This document shows positions 9,563 through 18,823 of a DNA stretch of 64,000 nucleotides, one piece after another; position 1 is the first letter of the stretch; each line of letters begins with the position of its first letter. A model generated the notes under the pieces. The model did not search any database and was not told the DNA's origin. It saw only the letters and a list, made by a program, of their open reading frames with translations. Where the stretch lies: assembly GCA_001664005.1 (NCBI GenBank), contig CP016093.1:1619001-1683000 (forward strand). Direction: 5' to 3'. The position numbers and the translations under genes are program-made. The stretch comes from Rhizobiales bacterium NRL2 (GTDB taxonomy: Bacteria; Pseudomonadota; Alphaproteobacteria; Minwuiales; Minwuiaceae).

Positions 9563-11842
9563 ATGACCGAGGCTGCCGAAAAGGTGGATACGCGCCGCCT
9601 GGGCCGGTTGCGCGCGTGGGTGCTGGGACTCAGACCGGGCCGCGCGGGCGTGTTCACGCTGGCCGCCCTGGCCTTGCTCGCTGGTGCGGCGACCTATGCC
9701 GCCCTGTTCGGCTCGCCGGAGCCGCCTTCCAGCCTCCGCGATATCCCGGCCGGGGTGGTCGTCTTCGACATCGTCGTGCTGTTGCTGCTGGTCGTCGCGA
9801 TCGTGGGACGGGTCGCCCGTATCTGGATCGCCCACCGCGACGGCCGCGCCGGCGCGGGGCTGCACATGCGTCTCGGCGCCCTGTTCGCCGCCGCCGCCGT
9901 GATCCCCGCGCTGCTGGTCGCCGGCTTTTCCACGCTGTTCTTCGACCTCAGGATCGAGGGCTGGTTCAGCGACCGCGCCCAGAAGGCGGTTTCGGAATCG
10001 GTCGCCGTCGCCCGGTCGCTGATTCAGGAACACCGCGCCACGATCCGCGCCGATGTCCTGGCGATGGCGCAGGATCTGAACCGTGTGGCCCCCGAAGTGC
10101 AGGACGACACCGCCCTGCTGACCCGTCTGCTGATCACACAGGCCGGCGCCCGCGGCCTCAGCGAGGCCATCGTCTTCGACCGCTCGGGCCAGGTCCTGGC
10201 GCAGACCAGCCTGGCCTCCGACAGCCTCGCGGAGCAGATCCCGATCTCGGCCATCGAGGCCGCTGACGATGGCGCGGTCGTCGCGCTGCCCGCGGACGAG
10301 CCGGTGGGCGGGAATATCGACCTGACGGCCAACGACAAGGCCGGCGCGCTGGTTCAGCTTACCGGCTTTCTGGGCACCTATCGCGCCTATCTCTATGTCG
10401 CCCGCTTCGTGGAGCCGCGCGTTGCCGAACAGGTGGAACGGGCGCAGCAGGCGGCCACCGACTACGAGCGGCTGGCCGCGCAGCGGTTCAGTTTCGAGCT
10501 GACGTTCGTGCTCCTGTTCGGCGTCGTCACCGTGCTGCTGATGCTGGCCGCCGTATGGCTGGCGCTGAACTTCTCGACCCGCCTCTCCACCCGGCTGGGC
10601 GACATCGTCGGCGCGGCCGAGAAACTGCGCGAGGGGGACATGCAGGCCCGCGTTGTCACTTCCGACGAGGACGACGAGATCAACATGCTGGGCCGAACCT
10701 TCAACCGGATGGCGCGGCAGCTCGAGAGCCAGCAGGCGGCCCTGGTGCAGGCCAACCGGACGCTCGACGAACGCCGGCGGTTCATGGAGACGGTGCTGTC
10801 CGGCGTCACCGCGGGTGTGATCGGCACCGATCACAACGGCGTCGTCGACCTGCCCAACCGGTCCGCCCTGCGGCTGCTGTCGCTGAAGCAGGACGATCTG
10901 GTGGGGCATCCGCTGGAATCGGCGGTGCCCGAGATGGCGGATCTGCTCGCGGCTGCGCGCGAGCGCCCGCACCGTCTGGCAGAGGGGGAGATCACCATCA
11001 TCCGGGACGGCAACGCCAAGACCTTCTTCGTCCGCGTCGGTGCGGAGCGCCGTGAGCGGGAGGTTCTGGGCTATGTCGTCACCTTCGATGACATCACCGA
11101 TCTGGTCGCCGCCCAGCGCATGGCCGTCTGGGCCGACGTCGCGCGGCGCATCGCCCACGAGATCCGCAATCCGCTGACGCCGATCCAGCTTTCGGCCGAG
11201 CGGCTGAAGCGCAAGTATCTGAAGCAGATCGAAACCGATCGCGAAATCTTCTTGCAGTGCACCGACACCATCGTGCGTCAGGTCGGCGACATCGGCCGCA
11301 TGATCGACGAATTTTCAGCCTTCGCCCGCATGCCTGCGCCGGTGATGCGGCCGGAACCGGTCGCCGACCTGGTGCGGCAGGCCGTCTTCGCCGTCGAGGT
11401 CGCGAACCCGTCGATCGAGTTCCGCATGGACCTGGAGAGCGGCCTGCCGCCGCTGCCCTGCGACCGCCGCCAGGTCGCCCAGGTGCTGACGAATGTGCTG
11501 CTCAATGCCGTGCAGGCGATCGAGGCGCGCGAGACGTGCGACGAATTGGGCGTCGTGGAAGTGAAGCTTTCCTGCAACAGTGACGGTGTGGTGATCACAG
11601 TCACGGATAACGGCATCGGGTTGCCGGTTTCGGAGCGGGACCGCTTGACGGAGCCTTACATGACCACGAGAGATAAGGGCACGGGTCTGGGCCTCGCGAT
11701 CGTGCGGAAGATCATGGAAGATCATTCCGGCTCCCTACATCTGGGCGATCGGGCAACCGGCCCTGGCGCCGCGGTGACACTTGTCTTCCCGCTGGCCGAC
11801 CAGGGTGAGGAACGGCTCCGTGCCGACGGAGACAGCGGTTAG
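9563..11842 (+). CDS. ntrY: Nitrogen regulation sensor histidine kinase NtrY
   Basis: 759 residues from ATG 9563. Topology is typical of NtrY: membrane helices near 30-50, 65-85 and 110-135, a periplasmic sensor segment, a further helix near 310-340, then HAMP (LAEKLREGDMQARV-like region), PAS (from about 415) and HisKA with His532 in RRIAHEIRNPLTP. A HATPase domain with NVLLNAVQAIEAR and [16 protein letters not shown] ends the protein. NtrY phosphorylates NtrX, which starts 7 bp after its stop. In related bacteria the pair responds to nitrogen and redox or oxygen state. The usual upstream genes nifR3-ntrB-ntrC are absent; an acyl-CoA dehydrogenase on the opposite strand takes their place. 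Confidence 0.93.
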   Translation: MTEAAEKVDTRRLGRLRAWVLGLRPGRAGVFTLAALALLAGAATYAALFGSPEPPSSLRDIPAGVVVFDIVVLLLLVVAIVGRVARIWIAHRDGRAGAGLHMRLGALFAAAAVIPALLVAGFSTLFFDLRIEGWFSDRAQKAVSESVAVARSLIQEHRATIRADVLAMAQDLNRVAPEVQDDTALLTRLLITQAGARGLSEAIVFDRSGQVLAQTSLASDSLAEQIPISAIEAADDGAVVALPADEPVGGNIDLTANDKAGALVQLTGFLGTYRAYLYVARFVEPRVAEQVERAQQAATDYERLAAQRFSFELTFVLLFGVVTVLLMLAAVWLALNFSTRLSTRLGDIVGAAEKLREGDMQARVVTSDEDDEINMLGRTFNRMARQLESQQAALVQANRTLDERRRFMETVLSGVTAGVIGTDHNGVVDLPNRSALRLLSLKQDDLVGHPLESAVPEMADLLAAARERPHRLAEGEITIIRDGNAKTFFVRVGAERREREVLGYVVTFDDITDLVAAQRMAVWADVARRIAHEIRNPLTPIQLSAERLKRKYLKQIETDREIFLQCTDTIVRQVGDIGRMIDEFSAFARMPAPVMRPEPVADLVRQAVFAVEVANPSIEFRMDLESGLPPLPCDRRQVAQVLTNVLLNAVQAIEARETCDELGVVEVKLSCNSDGVVITVTDNGIGLPVSERDRLTEPYMTTRDKGTGLGLAIVRKIMEDHSGSLHLGDRATGPGAAVTLVFPLADQGEERLRADGDSG

Positions 11843-11849
11843 GAAAGCA

Positions 11850-13244
11850 ATGGCCCTTGACGTCCTGATCGTCGACGACGAAGCCGATATCCGGATGCTG
11901 GTCGCCGGCATCCTGTCGGATGAGGGATACGAGACCCGGGTCGCCGGCACCGCCGACGAGGCGCTGGAGGAGGTCGGCGACCGCGCTCCGGCGCTGATCG
12001 TTCTGGATGTGTGGCTGCAGGGAAGCCGCCTCGACGGGCTGGAACTGCTCGACATGATGCAGGAACGCGCGCCCGACGTTCCGATCGTGATGATCAGCGG
12101 GCACGGCAACATCGAGACCGCGGTCGCCGCCATCCAGCGCGGCGCCTATGATTTCATCGAGAAGCCGTTCCAGACCGACCGCCTCGTGCTCATCGCCGAA
12201 CGGGCGCTGGAGGCCGCGCGGCTCCGGCGGGAGAACGCGGAGCTGCGGGTCCGCGCCGGCGGCGACGCGGCGCTTATCGGCGCCTCCCAGCCGCTGAGCG
12301 CCCTGCGGGCGGCCATCGAGAAGGTGGCGCCGACCAACAGCCGGGTGATGATCAGCGGGCCTTCGGGCTCCGGCAAGGAAGTGGTGGCGCGCCAGATCCA
12401 CGCCCTGTCGAAGCGCGCCGGCGGGCCATTCGTGGTCGTCAACGCGGCCATGATCGAACCCGAGCGCATGGAACTGGAGCTGTTCGGCGAAGAGGCCCCG
12501 GCCGGCGGCCAGGTGCGTTCGCGCAAGATCGGCCTGCTGGAACAGGCCCACGGCGGCACGCTGTTCCTGGACGAGGTTTCCGACATGCCGGAGCAGACGC
12601 AGAACAAGATTCTGCGCGTTCTGCTGGATCAGACCTTCGAGCGGGTCGGCGGTGGCCGGCCGGTGCGCGTTGACGTGCGGGTCCTGTCGTCCAGCAGCCG
12701 GGACCTGCAGGGGGAAGCCGATGACGGCCGCTTCCGCCGCGACCTGTTCCATCGCCTCAACGTGGTGCCGATCCAGACCCCGCCGCTGCGCCTGATGCGG
12801 GAGGATATTCCGGCCATGGCGCGCTATTTCGTACAGCGCAGCGCCGACAGCGCCGGGCTGACGCCGCGCACTATCGACGAGGCGGCGATGGCGGCGCTGC
12901 AGGCCTATGACTGGCCGGGCAATGCGCGCCAGCTCCGCAATGTCGTCGAACAGCTGCTCATCATGGCGCCGGGCGAGGCGCGCGCGCCGATCACCGTCGA
13001 GATGCTGCCGGTCGAGATCACCAACCCGGCGGCGGCGACGCTCAGGCCGGAGACCAGCCAGGAGATCATGGCCATGCCGCTGAGAGAGGCGCGCGAGGTC
13101 TTCGAGCGCGAATATCTGCTGGCCCAGATCGAACGCTTCGGCGGCAACGTCACCAAGACCGCCGCCTTTGTCGGCATGGAGCGTTCGGCCCTGCACCGCA
13201 AGCTGAAGCTGCTGGGTGTGGGCGGGGAACGCGGCGCCCGCTGA
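11850..13244 (+). CDS. ntrX: Nitrogen assimilation response regulator NtrX, lacking the GAFTGA loop
   Basis: 464 residues from ATG 11850, with AGGAAAG as ribosome site. The receiver domain (1-120) has acidic residues in VDDEAD and phospho-acceptor Asp53 in VLDVWLQG. The AAA+ domain has Walker A GPSGSGKE and Walker B LFLDEVSDMP. A Fis-type helix-turn-helix (NVTKTAAFVGMERSALHRKLK) ends the protein. Between ELFGEE and GLLEQAHGG, where sigma54 activators carry GAFTGA, the sequence is APAGGQVRSRKI, so contact with sigma54 is not expected. The same loss is known in alphaproteobacterial NtrX proteins, which can act on sigma70 promoters. Transcribed with ntrY. Confidence 0.93.
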   Translation: MALDVLIVDDEADIRMLVAGILSDEGYETRVAGTADEALEEVGDRAPALIVLDVWLQGSRLDGLELLDMMQERAPDVPIVMISGHGNIETAVAAIQRGAYDFIEKPFQTDRLVLIAERALEAARLRRENAELRVRAGGDAALIGASQPLSALRAAIEKVAPTNSRVMISGPSGSGKEVVARQIHALSKRAGGPFVVVNAAMIEPERMELELFGEEAPAGGQVRSRKIGLLEQAHGGTLFLDEVSDMPEQTQNKILRVLLDQTFERVGGGRPVRVDVRVLSSSSRDLQGEADDGRFRRDLFHRLNVVPIQTPPLRLMREDIPAMARYFVQRSADSAGLTPRTIDEAAMAALQAYDWPGNARQLRNVVEQLLIMAPGEARAPITVEMLPVEITNPAAATLRPETSQEIMAMPLREAREVFEREYLLAQIERFGGNVTKTAAFVGMERSALHRKLKLLGVGGERGAR

Positions 13245-13298
13245 GCCGGCATTGAAGGGCTGTTCCGCACCCGCGGGAAACAGGCTAACGTCCGCGCC

Positions 13299-14675
13299 AT
13301 GAAAGTGATCGTCTGCGGCGCGGGTCAGGTCGGCTCCAACATTGCCCGCCATCTGGCGGAAGAACAGAACGACGTGACCATCATCGACCAGTCACCCGAA
13401 CTGATCCGCCGGATCAGCGAGGCCTACGACGTGCGCGGCCTGGTGGGTTTCGCCTCCCACCCCGACATGCTCGACCGCGCCGGCGCGGCGGACGCCGAGA
13501 TGCTGATCGCCGTGACCTTCGCCGACGAGGTCAACATGGTCGCCTGCCAGGTGGCCCATTCGATCTTCAATGTGCCGACCAAGATCGCCCGCATCCGGGC
13601 GCAGAACTATCTCCGGCCGTCGTTCAGCCATCTGTTCACGCGCGAACACATGCCGATCGATGCCATCATCTCTCCCGAAGTGGAGGTGGCCCACGCGGTC
13701 AACCGCGCGCTGCACATGCCCGGCGCCTTCGACATGCTGCCGTTCGCGGACGACAGGGTGCGCATGATCGGCGTGCGCATCGAGGATGACTGCCCGATTG
13801 CTCATCAGCCGCTGCGGCAGCTCACGGAGCTTTTCCCGAATCTCAACATCATCGTCACCGGCATCAATCGTGCGGAGAAGCTGTTCGTGCCGTCGCCGAC
13901 CGACCAGATGCTGCCGGGAGACGACGTCTATTTCGTGGTCGACACCCAGCATGCGCGCCGCGCCATGCCGCTGTTCGGTCACGAGGAACACGACGCCCAC
14001 CGCATCGTCATCGTGGGCGGCGGCAATATCGGGCTGGTGCTGGGGCGCGACCTGGAGCAGGAGAAGGATCGGGTCAATCTGAAGGTGATCGAATCGGACC
14101 GCAGCCGGGCGGAGTTCGTTGCGGACCGTCTCGAGAGCGCCGTTGTGCTCTGCGGCGACGCCCTGGACGCCGAGATCCTGGAAGAAGCCAACATCTCCAA
14201 CGCCCACGCGATCGTGGCGCTGACGAACGACGACGAGACAAACATCCTGGTCTCGCTGATGGCCAAGCAGCTCGGCTGCGAGAAGGCGATCGCCCTGGTC
14301 AACAACAAGGCCTACGAGGCGCTGGTCGGGTCGCTCGGCATCGACGTGGCCGTCAACCCGCGCGCGACCACCGTCTCGTCGATCCTGCAGCACGTGCGCC
14401 GCGGCCGCATCCGGCGCATCTATTCGATCCGCGACGGCGCCGCCGAGGTGATGGAGGCCGAGGCGCTGGAAACCTCGCTGCTGATCGGCAAGCCGCTGCG
14501 GGAAGTGGAACTGCCGGCCGGCGTCATCGTCGGCGCGATCGTACGCGGCCCCCAGGTGCTCAAGCCGCGGGGCTCGATGGTGATCCAGCGCAAGGACCGG
14601 GTGATCCTGTTCGCGCTTCGCGAGAGCGTGAAGAAGCTGGAGAGCATGTTGTCCGCGGGCCTGCGGTTCTTCTGA
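13299..14675 (+). CDS. trkA: Trk potassium uptake system peripheral protein TrkA
   Basis: 458 residues, the normal TrkA length. Two tandem RCK units each begin with a Rossmann NAD-binding motif: MKVIVCGAGQVGSNIA at residue 1 and IVIVGGGNIGLVLGRDL near residue 233. Each is followed by a TrkA-C regulatory lobe. TrkA is the cytoplasmic gating ring that binds NAD(H) or ATP and controls the TrkH channel, whose gene starts 17 bp downstream. It lies 54 bp after ntrX, an order seen in several Rhodospirillales in which potassium uptake is joined to the nitrogen two-component genes. Identification is secure. Confidence 0.95.
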   Translation: MKVIVCGAGQVGSNIARHLAEEQNDVTIIDQSPELIRRISEAYDVRGLVGFASHPDMLDRAGAADAEMLIAVTFADEVNMVACQVAHSIFNVPTKIARIRAQNYLRPSFSHLFTREHMPIDAIISPEVEVAHAVNRALHMPGAFDMLPFADDRVRMIGVRIEDDCPIAHQPLRQLTELFPNLNIIVTGINRAEKLFVPSPTDQMLPGDDVYFVVDTQHARRAMPLFGHEEHDAHRIVIVGGGNIGLVLGRDLEQEKDRVNLKVIESDRSRAEFVADRLESAVVLCGDALDAEILEEANISNAHAIVALTNDDETNILVSLMAKQLGCEKAIALVNNKAYEALVGSLGIDVAVNPRATTVSSILQHVRRGRIRRIYSIRDGAAEVMEAEALETSLLIGKPLREVELPAGVIVGAIVRGPQVLKPRGSMVIQRKDRVILFALRESVKKLESMLSAGLRFF

Positions 14676-14692
14676 TGCCCGGGGACTGAGCC

Positions 14693-16153
14693 ATGGCGCT
14701 GACCGCGGTGCTGTCGGTTCTCGGCTGGTCGATGGTCATCTTCGCCCTGACCATGATCTTCCCGATCGGAATCGCCCTGTTCCATGGGGAGGTCGGCACC
14801 TGGCCGGTCTTCCTCACCACCATCCTGATCACGGGGATGTTCGGCGGCGCGCTGACCCTCGCCTCGCTCGGCGGCAGGCAGCGTGCGGCGGGGCGGCGGG
14901 AGGCGTTTCTGCTGGCCTGCCTCATCTGGACCGTGCTGCCCGTGTTCGGTGCGATTCCCTTCGCCAACCTGGTCGGGCCGCTGGACGGCTATCTGGAGGC
15001 GATGTCGGGCCTGACCACGACGGGCTACAGCGTCTTCGCCACGCCGGAGCTCTTGCCGCGTTCGATGCTGTTCTGGCGCGCCGAACTGCAGTGGATCGGC
15101 GGTCTGGCGACGATCATGCTGGCGGTCGTGCTGCTGGGCCTGTTCGGTCTGGGCGGTCTGGCGGTCTACCGCAGCGCCATCCCTTCCGGCGATGCGAACA
15201 CGCTGGTCGCGCGGCTGAAGGACACCCTGTCGGCGGTCTGGTGGGTCTACGTCATCATCACCCTGGCCTGCGCGGTGCTGCTCTGGGTTTCGGGCGTGGA
15301 GGCCTTCCATGCGGTCTGCTACGCCATGTCCACCGTCTCCACGGGCGGGTTCACCACCAGCACGAACGGCGTCGCGGACCTGTCATCCTTCGCGCAGGGC
15401 GTTCTGGTCGTCTTCATGCTCGGCTCGGCGCTGAACTTCACCCTGCACTGGGCGGCGTTCCACGGCCGCTTCAGGGTCTACCGCGAGGATCCGGAGATCC
15501 GCGCCTTCGGGCGGCTGTGCGGCATTTCCGCCCTGATGGCGGCGCTGATCATCTGGGGCATGACGGAACTGGATCTCGCCAGCAGCCTTGGCCAGGCGAT
15601 CTTCGCAGTGGCCGCGGTCGCCTCGACCACCGGCTTCTTCGGGCTGGAGACCGATCAGGGCATCATCACGGGCTCCTGGCCGACGCCGCTGTCGATCCTG
15701 TTGCTGATGATCATGATGGTGGGCGGCGCTGCAGGCTCGACCGCCGGCGGTTTCAAGCTGATGCGCTTCGCGCTGCTGATTCGCCAGGGCGGGGCGGAAC
15801 TCACCCGGCTGTCCTATCCCAATGCGGTCACCATCGTGACCTATGGCGGCTACAGGGTGGAGCCGCCGGTGCTGCGCGCCACATGGAACTTCCTGATGCT
15901 GTTCATGCTTTCGGTGGCCATCCTGGCGGTGGTGATCGATCTGGACGGCCATGACCTGGCGACGGCGCTGGCCCTGGCCGTCGGCGCGCTCAGCAACGCC
16001 GGCCCCGCCGCCACCTATGTCACCGTCGAAGCGGTGGCCATCGGCGAACTCGATCCGGTGTCGAAAATCGCTATCATTGCGGGCATGCTGGCCGGCCGGC
16101 TGGAACTGCTCGCGCTGCTCGGCCTGTTTTCCCCCTCCTTCTGGGGGCGCTGA
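14693..16153 (+). CDS. trkH: Trk potassium uptake membrane subunit TrkH
   Basis: 486 residues, a polytopic membrane protein with the four pseudo-repeated pore loops of the TrkH/KtrB family. The filter regions are visible as SGLTTTGYSV, STVSTGGFTT, VASTTGFFGL and ALSNAGPAAT, each with the conserved filter glycine. It forms the potassium-translocating subunit in the inner membrane and is gated by TrkA, encoded just upstream. The start ATG at 14693 follows a GGGGACTGAG ribosome region. It is followed 18 bp later by dat, so the ntrYX-trkAH-dat block is probably one transcription unit. Confidence 0.94.
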   Translation: MALTAVLSVLGWSMVIFALTMIFPIGIALFHGEVGTWPVFLTTILITGMFGGALTLASLGGRQRAAGRREAFLLACLIWTVLPVFGAIPFANLVGPLDGYLEAMSGLTTTGYSVFATPELLPRSMLFWRAELQWIGGLATIMLAVVLLGLFGLGGLAVYRSAIPSGDANTLVARLKDTLSAVWWVYVIITLACAVLLWVSGVEAFHAVCYAMSTVSTGGFTTSTNGVADLSSFAQGVLVVFMLGSALNFTLHWAAFHGRFRVYREDPEIRAFGRLCGISALMAALIIWGMTELDLASSLGQAIFAVAAVASTTGFFGLETDQGIITGSWPTPLSILLLMIMMVGGAAGSTAGGFKLMRFALLIRQGGAELTRLSYPNAVTIVTYGGYRVEPPVLRATWNFLMLFMLSVAILAVVIDLDGHDLATALALAVGALSNAGPAATYVTVEAVAIGELDPVSKIAIIAGMLAGRLELLALLGLFSPSFWGR

Positions 16154-16171
16154 ATTCGATGGATTGCTGAC

Positions 16172-17059
16172 TTGACCAGAACCGCCTTCGTCAACGGCCA
16201 GTACGTGCCGCACCAGTCCGCCGCCGTCCACGTGGAGGACCGGGGTTACCAGTTTTCCGACGGCGTCTACGAGGTCATCCCCATCGTCGACGGCCGGCAG
16301 ATCGATGGCGTCGGCCATGTCGAGCGGCTGGCGCGCAGCCTTCGCGAACTGCGTATCGACCGGCCGATGTCGGACCGGGCGCTGAACCTGGTCATCGAGG
16401 AGGTGGTGCGCCGCAACCGCGTGCGCGACGGCTTCGTCTATATCCAGGTCACCCGCGGCGTCGCGGCGCGCGACCACGGTTTTCCCCGGGACGCCCAGCC
16501 TGCTGTGGTGATCTATGCCCGGCCCAAGGCGGCCGACGCCCGGCGCAAGGCCGCCGCCGAAGGCGTCGCGGTGATCACAGTGCCGGACCAGCGCTGGGCC
16601 CGGCGGGACATCAAGACCGTGTCGCTGCTGCCCAATTGCCTGGCCAAGCAGGCCGCCCGCGAGGCCGGCGCCTACGAGGCCTTCATGGTCGACGGTGACG
16701 GCATGATCACGGAAGGCAGTTCGACCAATGCCTGGATCGTCGACCAGTCCGGACGACTGGTCACCCGGCCTGCCTCCAGCGACATCCTGAACGGGATCAC
16801 CCGGCTGGCGCTGATGAAGCTGGCCCGGGAAACGGATATCGAGATCGAGGAGCGGTCCTTCTCGGTCGAGGAACTGAAAACGGCGCGGGAGGTCTTTCTC
16901 ACCAGCGCCAGTGGCATGGCGCTGCCCGTGGTCCGCGTTGACGACCGCGTGATCGGCAACGGCCGTCCCGGCAGTGTGTCCTCGCGCGTGGTTGACATGT
17001 TCGAACGCTATGTGGCTGGATCGGATACGGAAGCGGCGGCTGGCATGACAGTAGCGTGA
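16172..17059 (+). CDS. dat: D-amino-acid transaminase (fold-type IV PLP enzyme)
   Basis: 295 residues. It starts at a TTG (16172); the frame after it gives the typical N-terminus TRTAFVNGQYVPHQSAAVHV followed by EDRGYQFSDGVYEV, and no ATG or GTG is available earlier. The PLP lysine lies in DIKTVSLLPN (near residue 150), and the C-terminal region has GMITEGSSTNAWIV and LTSASGMALPVV, all typical of the D-alanine/branched-chain aminotransferase class IV family. It interconverts D-amino acids and 2-oxo acids, for example to make D-glutamate for peptidoglycan. It sits between trkH and hfq. Confidence 0.9.
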   Translation: MTRTAFVNGQYVPHQSAAVHVEDRGYQFSDGVYEVIPIVDGRQIDGVGHVERLARSLRELRIDRPMSDRALNLVIEEVVRRNRVRDGFVYIQVTRGVAARDHGFPRDAQPAVVIYARPKAADARRKAAAEGVAVITVPDQRWARRDIKTVSLLPNCLAKQAAREAGAYEAFMVDGDGMITEGSSTNAWIVDQSGRLVTRPASSDILNGITRLALMKLARETDIEIEERSFSVEELKTAREVFLTSASGMALPVVRVDDRVIGNGRPGSVSSRVVDMFERYVAGSDTEAAAGMTVA

Positions 17060-17084
17060 TGTCGCGTACCTGATGCCGCGACCA

Positions 17085-17112
17085 GCGCGTTTCGACTTGC
17101 TCGGAAACGCGC
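17085..17112. repeat. 9-bp inverted repeat between dat and hfq
   Basis: GCGCGTTTC (17085-17093) and GAAACGCGC (17104-17112) are perfect arms around a 10-base loop. The element lies 25 bp after the dat stop and 124 bp before hfq. It has no following T-run, so it is not a clear intrinsic terminator; it may be a 3' end stabiliser or a factor-dependent stop. A weak promoter-like pair, TTGCTC at 17097 and AGATAT at 17121 (18-bp spacer), overlaps it and could serve hfq. That second point is inference only. Confidence 0.45.
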
Positions 17113-17235
17113 CGCTCCCCAGATATTCAGTTGTGGGAGTAGCAAATCTGAACACATATCGGCTTCGTATCCGGGCCGAAGGCAATCAACCGCTGGCGCG
17201 TTTCTGCCGGCGCAAGAACAATAGGAACGACGCAC

Positions 17236-17484
17236 ATGGCAAGCGAACGTCCACAGAACGTGCAGGACGTCTTCCTCAACCACGTTCGAAAGAACAAGAT
17301 TCCGCTGACCATCTTCCTGGTGAACGGCGTGAAGCTGCAGGGGATCATCACCTGGTTCGACAATTTCTGCGTCCTGCTGCGGCGCGACGCTCACGTGCAG
17401 CTGGTCTACAAGCACGCCATCTCGACGGTGATGCCGGCCCATCCGATCGACCTGTTCGAGGGTGTGCCGGGACAGCCGGACTGA
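17236..17484 (+). CDS. hfq: RNA-binding protein Hfq
   Basis: 82 residues, the short alphaproteobacterial form of the hexameric Sm-like RNA chaperone. The Sm1 region ([22 protein letters not shown], within residues 8-32) with [12 protein letters not shown], and the Sm2 motif with YKHAIST, are all intact. It matches small RNAs to mRNAs and so controls translation and decay. It is followed after 25 bp by hflX, a pairing conserved across proteobacteria. A 176-bp gap before it, longer than any other gap in this block, suggests its own promoter. Confidence 0.97.
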   Translation: MASERPQNVQDVFLNHVRKNKIPLTIFLVNGVKLQGIITWFDNFCVLLRRDAHVQLVYKHAISTVMPAHPIDLFEGVPGQPD

Positions 17485-17509
17485 TCGCGCTCTCCGGCGG
17501 GTGCCGGCG

Positions 17510-18811
17510 ATGAGCGCACCCGAAAATGCCGTCGGTGCGCGCACGATGCTTATCGTCCCCTGGACGCCCGCCGACGCGACGCGCGAATCCGAGGCGATGC
17601 TGGCGGAGGCCGTGGGCCTCTGCCGGGCCATAGGGCTCGATATCCGCCACAGCGAGACGATCCGCCTCGATCGGCCGCGGCCGGCCACGCTGATCGGCGT
17701 CGGCAAGATCGAGGAACTGGCTGCGCTGGCGCAGGCCGAGGACCTGGAACTCGCCGTCTTCGACGCGGCGCTCAGCCCCACGCAGCAACGCAATCTGGAA
17801 CGCGATCTGAAGGTCAAGGTGATCGACCGCACCGGCTTGATCCTCGAGATCTTCGGGGAGCGGGCGCGGACACGGGAAGGCCGGCTGCAGGTGGAACTCG
17901 CGCATCTCCAGTACCAGCGCAGCCGCCTGGTGCGTTCATGGACCCATCTGGAGCGTCAGCGCGGCGGCGCGGGCTTCATGGGCGGTCCCGGCGAGCGTCA
18001 GATCGAGATCGACCGGCGCCTGATCGACGAACGCATCGTCCGCCTGAAGCAGGATCTGGAAAAGGTCCGCCGCACCCGCGAACTGCACCGCAAGCCGCGC
18101 CGCGCGGTTCCCTATCCGGTGGTCGCGCTGGTCGGCTACACCAATGCCGGCAAGTCGACTCTGTTCAACCGCCTGAGCGGCGCCGATGTGTTCGCCCGGG
18201 ATCTGCTGTTCGCGACGCTCGATCCGACCATGCGCTCGGTCCAGCTCGCTGACGGCCGTCCGGTGATCCTTTCGGATACGGTGGGGTTCGTGGCCGATCT
18301 GCCGACGCAGCTCGTCGCCGCCTTCCGCGCCACTCTGGAGGAAGTCACCGAGGCTGACCTGATCCTGCATGTGCGCGATGCCGCGCAGCCCGATTCCGAA
18401 GCGCAGGCGGCCGACGTGCACGGCATCCTGAAGACGCTGGGCATCGAGGTCGCGGACAATCCGAATCTGATCGAAGTCTGGAACAAGGCGGATCTGCTGG
18501 GGCCCGACGAACGGGCGCATCTCCGCGCCGAGGCCGCGGCGCTGCCCCATCCGGGCGTGCTCATCTCCGCCGTGACGGGGGAGGGGATGGAAGCCCTCGC
18601 CGCGGAGATCGCCCGGCGGATCGCCCGCGACAGGGTCGAGATCAGCGACGTGGTCGATGCAGCCGACGGGCGGGCGCTGGCCTGGCTCTACAGTCATGGC
18701 GAAGTGGTCGCGCGGGAGGACGCGGACGATGGCGTTCACGTCACCGTGCGGCTGTCTCCGGCAGATGCCGGCCGCTGGGCCAAGGGCCGGCTGCCGCGCG
18801 CCGCCGAATGA
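17510..18811 (+). CDS. hflX: Ribosome-associated GTPase HflX
   Basis: 433 residues from ATG 17510. The N-terminal HflX domain includes DAALSPTQQRNLE and EIFGERARTREGRLQVEL, followed by the glycine-rich segment GGAGFMGGPGERQIE. The G domain has G1 GYTNAGKST, a switch region with LFATLDPTMRSV, G3 DTVGFVADLP and G4 NKAD. HflX splits stalled or hibernating 70S ribosomes, especially under heat stress. It follows hfq by 25 bp and converges on the small usg gene 12 bp away. Confidence 0.95.
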   Translation: MSAPENAVGARTMLIVPWTPADATRESEAMLAEAVGLCRAIGLDIRHSETIRLDRPRPATLIGVGKIEELAALAQAEDLELAVFDAALSPTQQRNLERDLKVKVIDRTGLILEIFGERARTREGRLQVELAHLQYQRSRLVRSWTHLERQRGGAGFMGGPGERQIEIDRRLIDERIVRLKQDLEKVRRTRELHRKPRRAVPYPVVALVGYTNAGKSTLFNRLSGADVFARDLLFATLDPTMRSVQLADGRPVILSDTVGFVADLPTQLVAAFRATLEEVTEADLILHVRDAAQPDSEAQAADVHGILKTLGIEVADNPNLIEVWNKADLLGPDERAHLRAEAAALPHPGVLISAVTGEGMEALAAEIARRIARDRVEISDVVDAADGRALAWLYSHGEVVAREDADDGVHVTVRLSPADAGRWAKGRLPRAAE

Positions 18812-18823
18812 GGGCGCTTCCGG

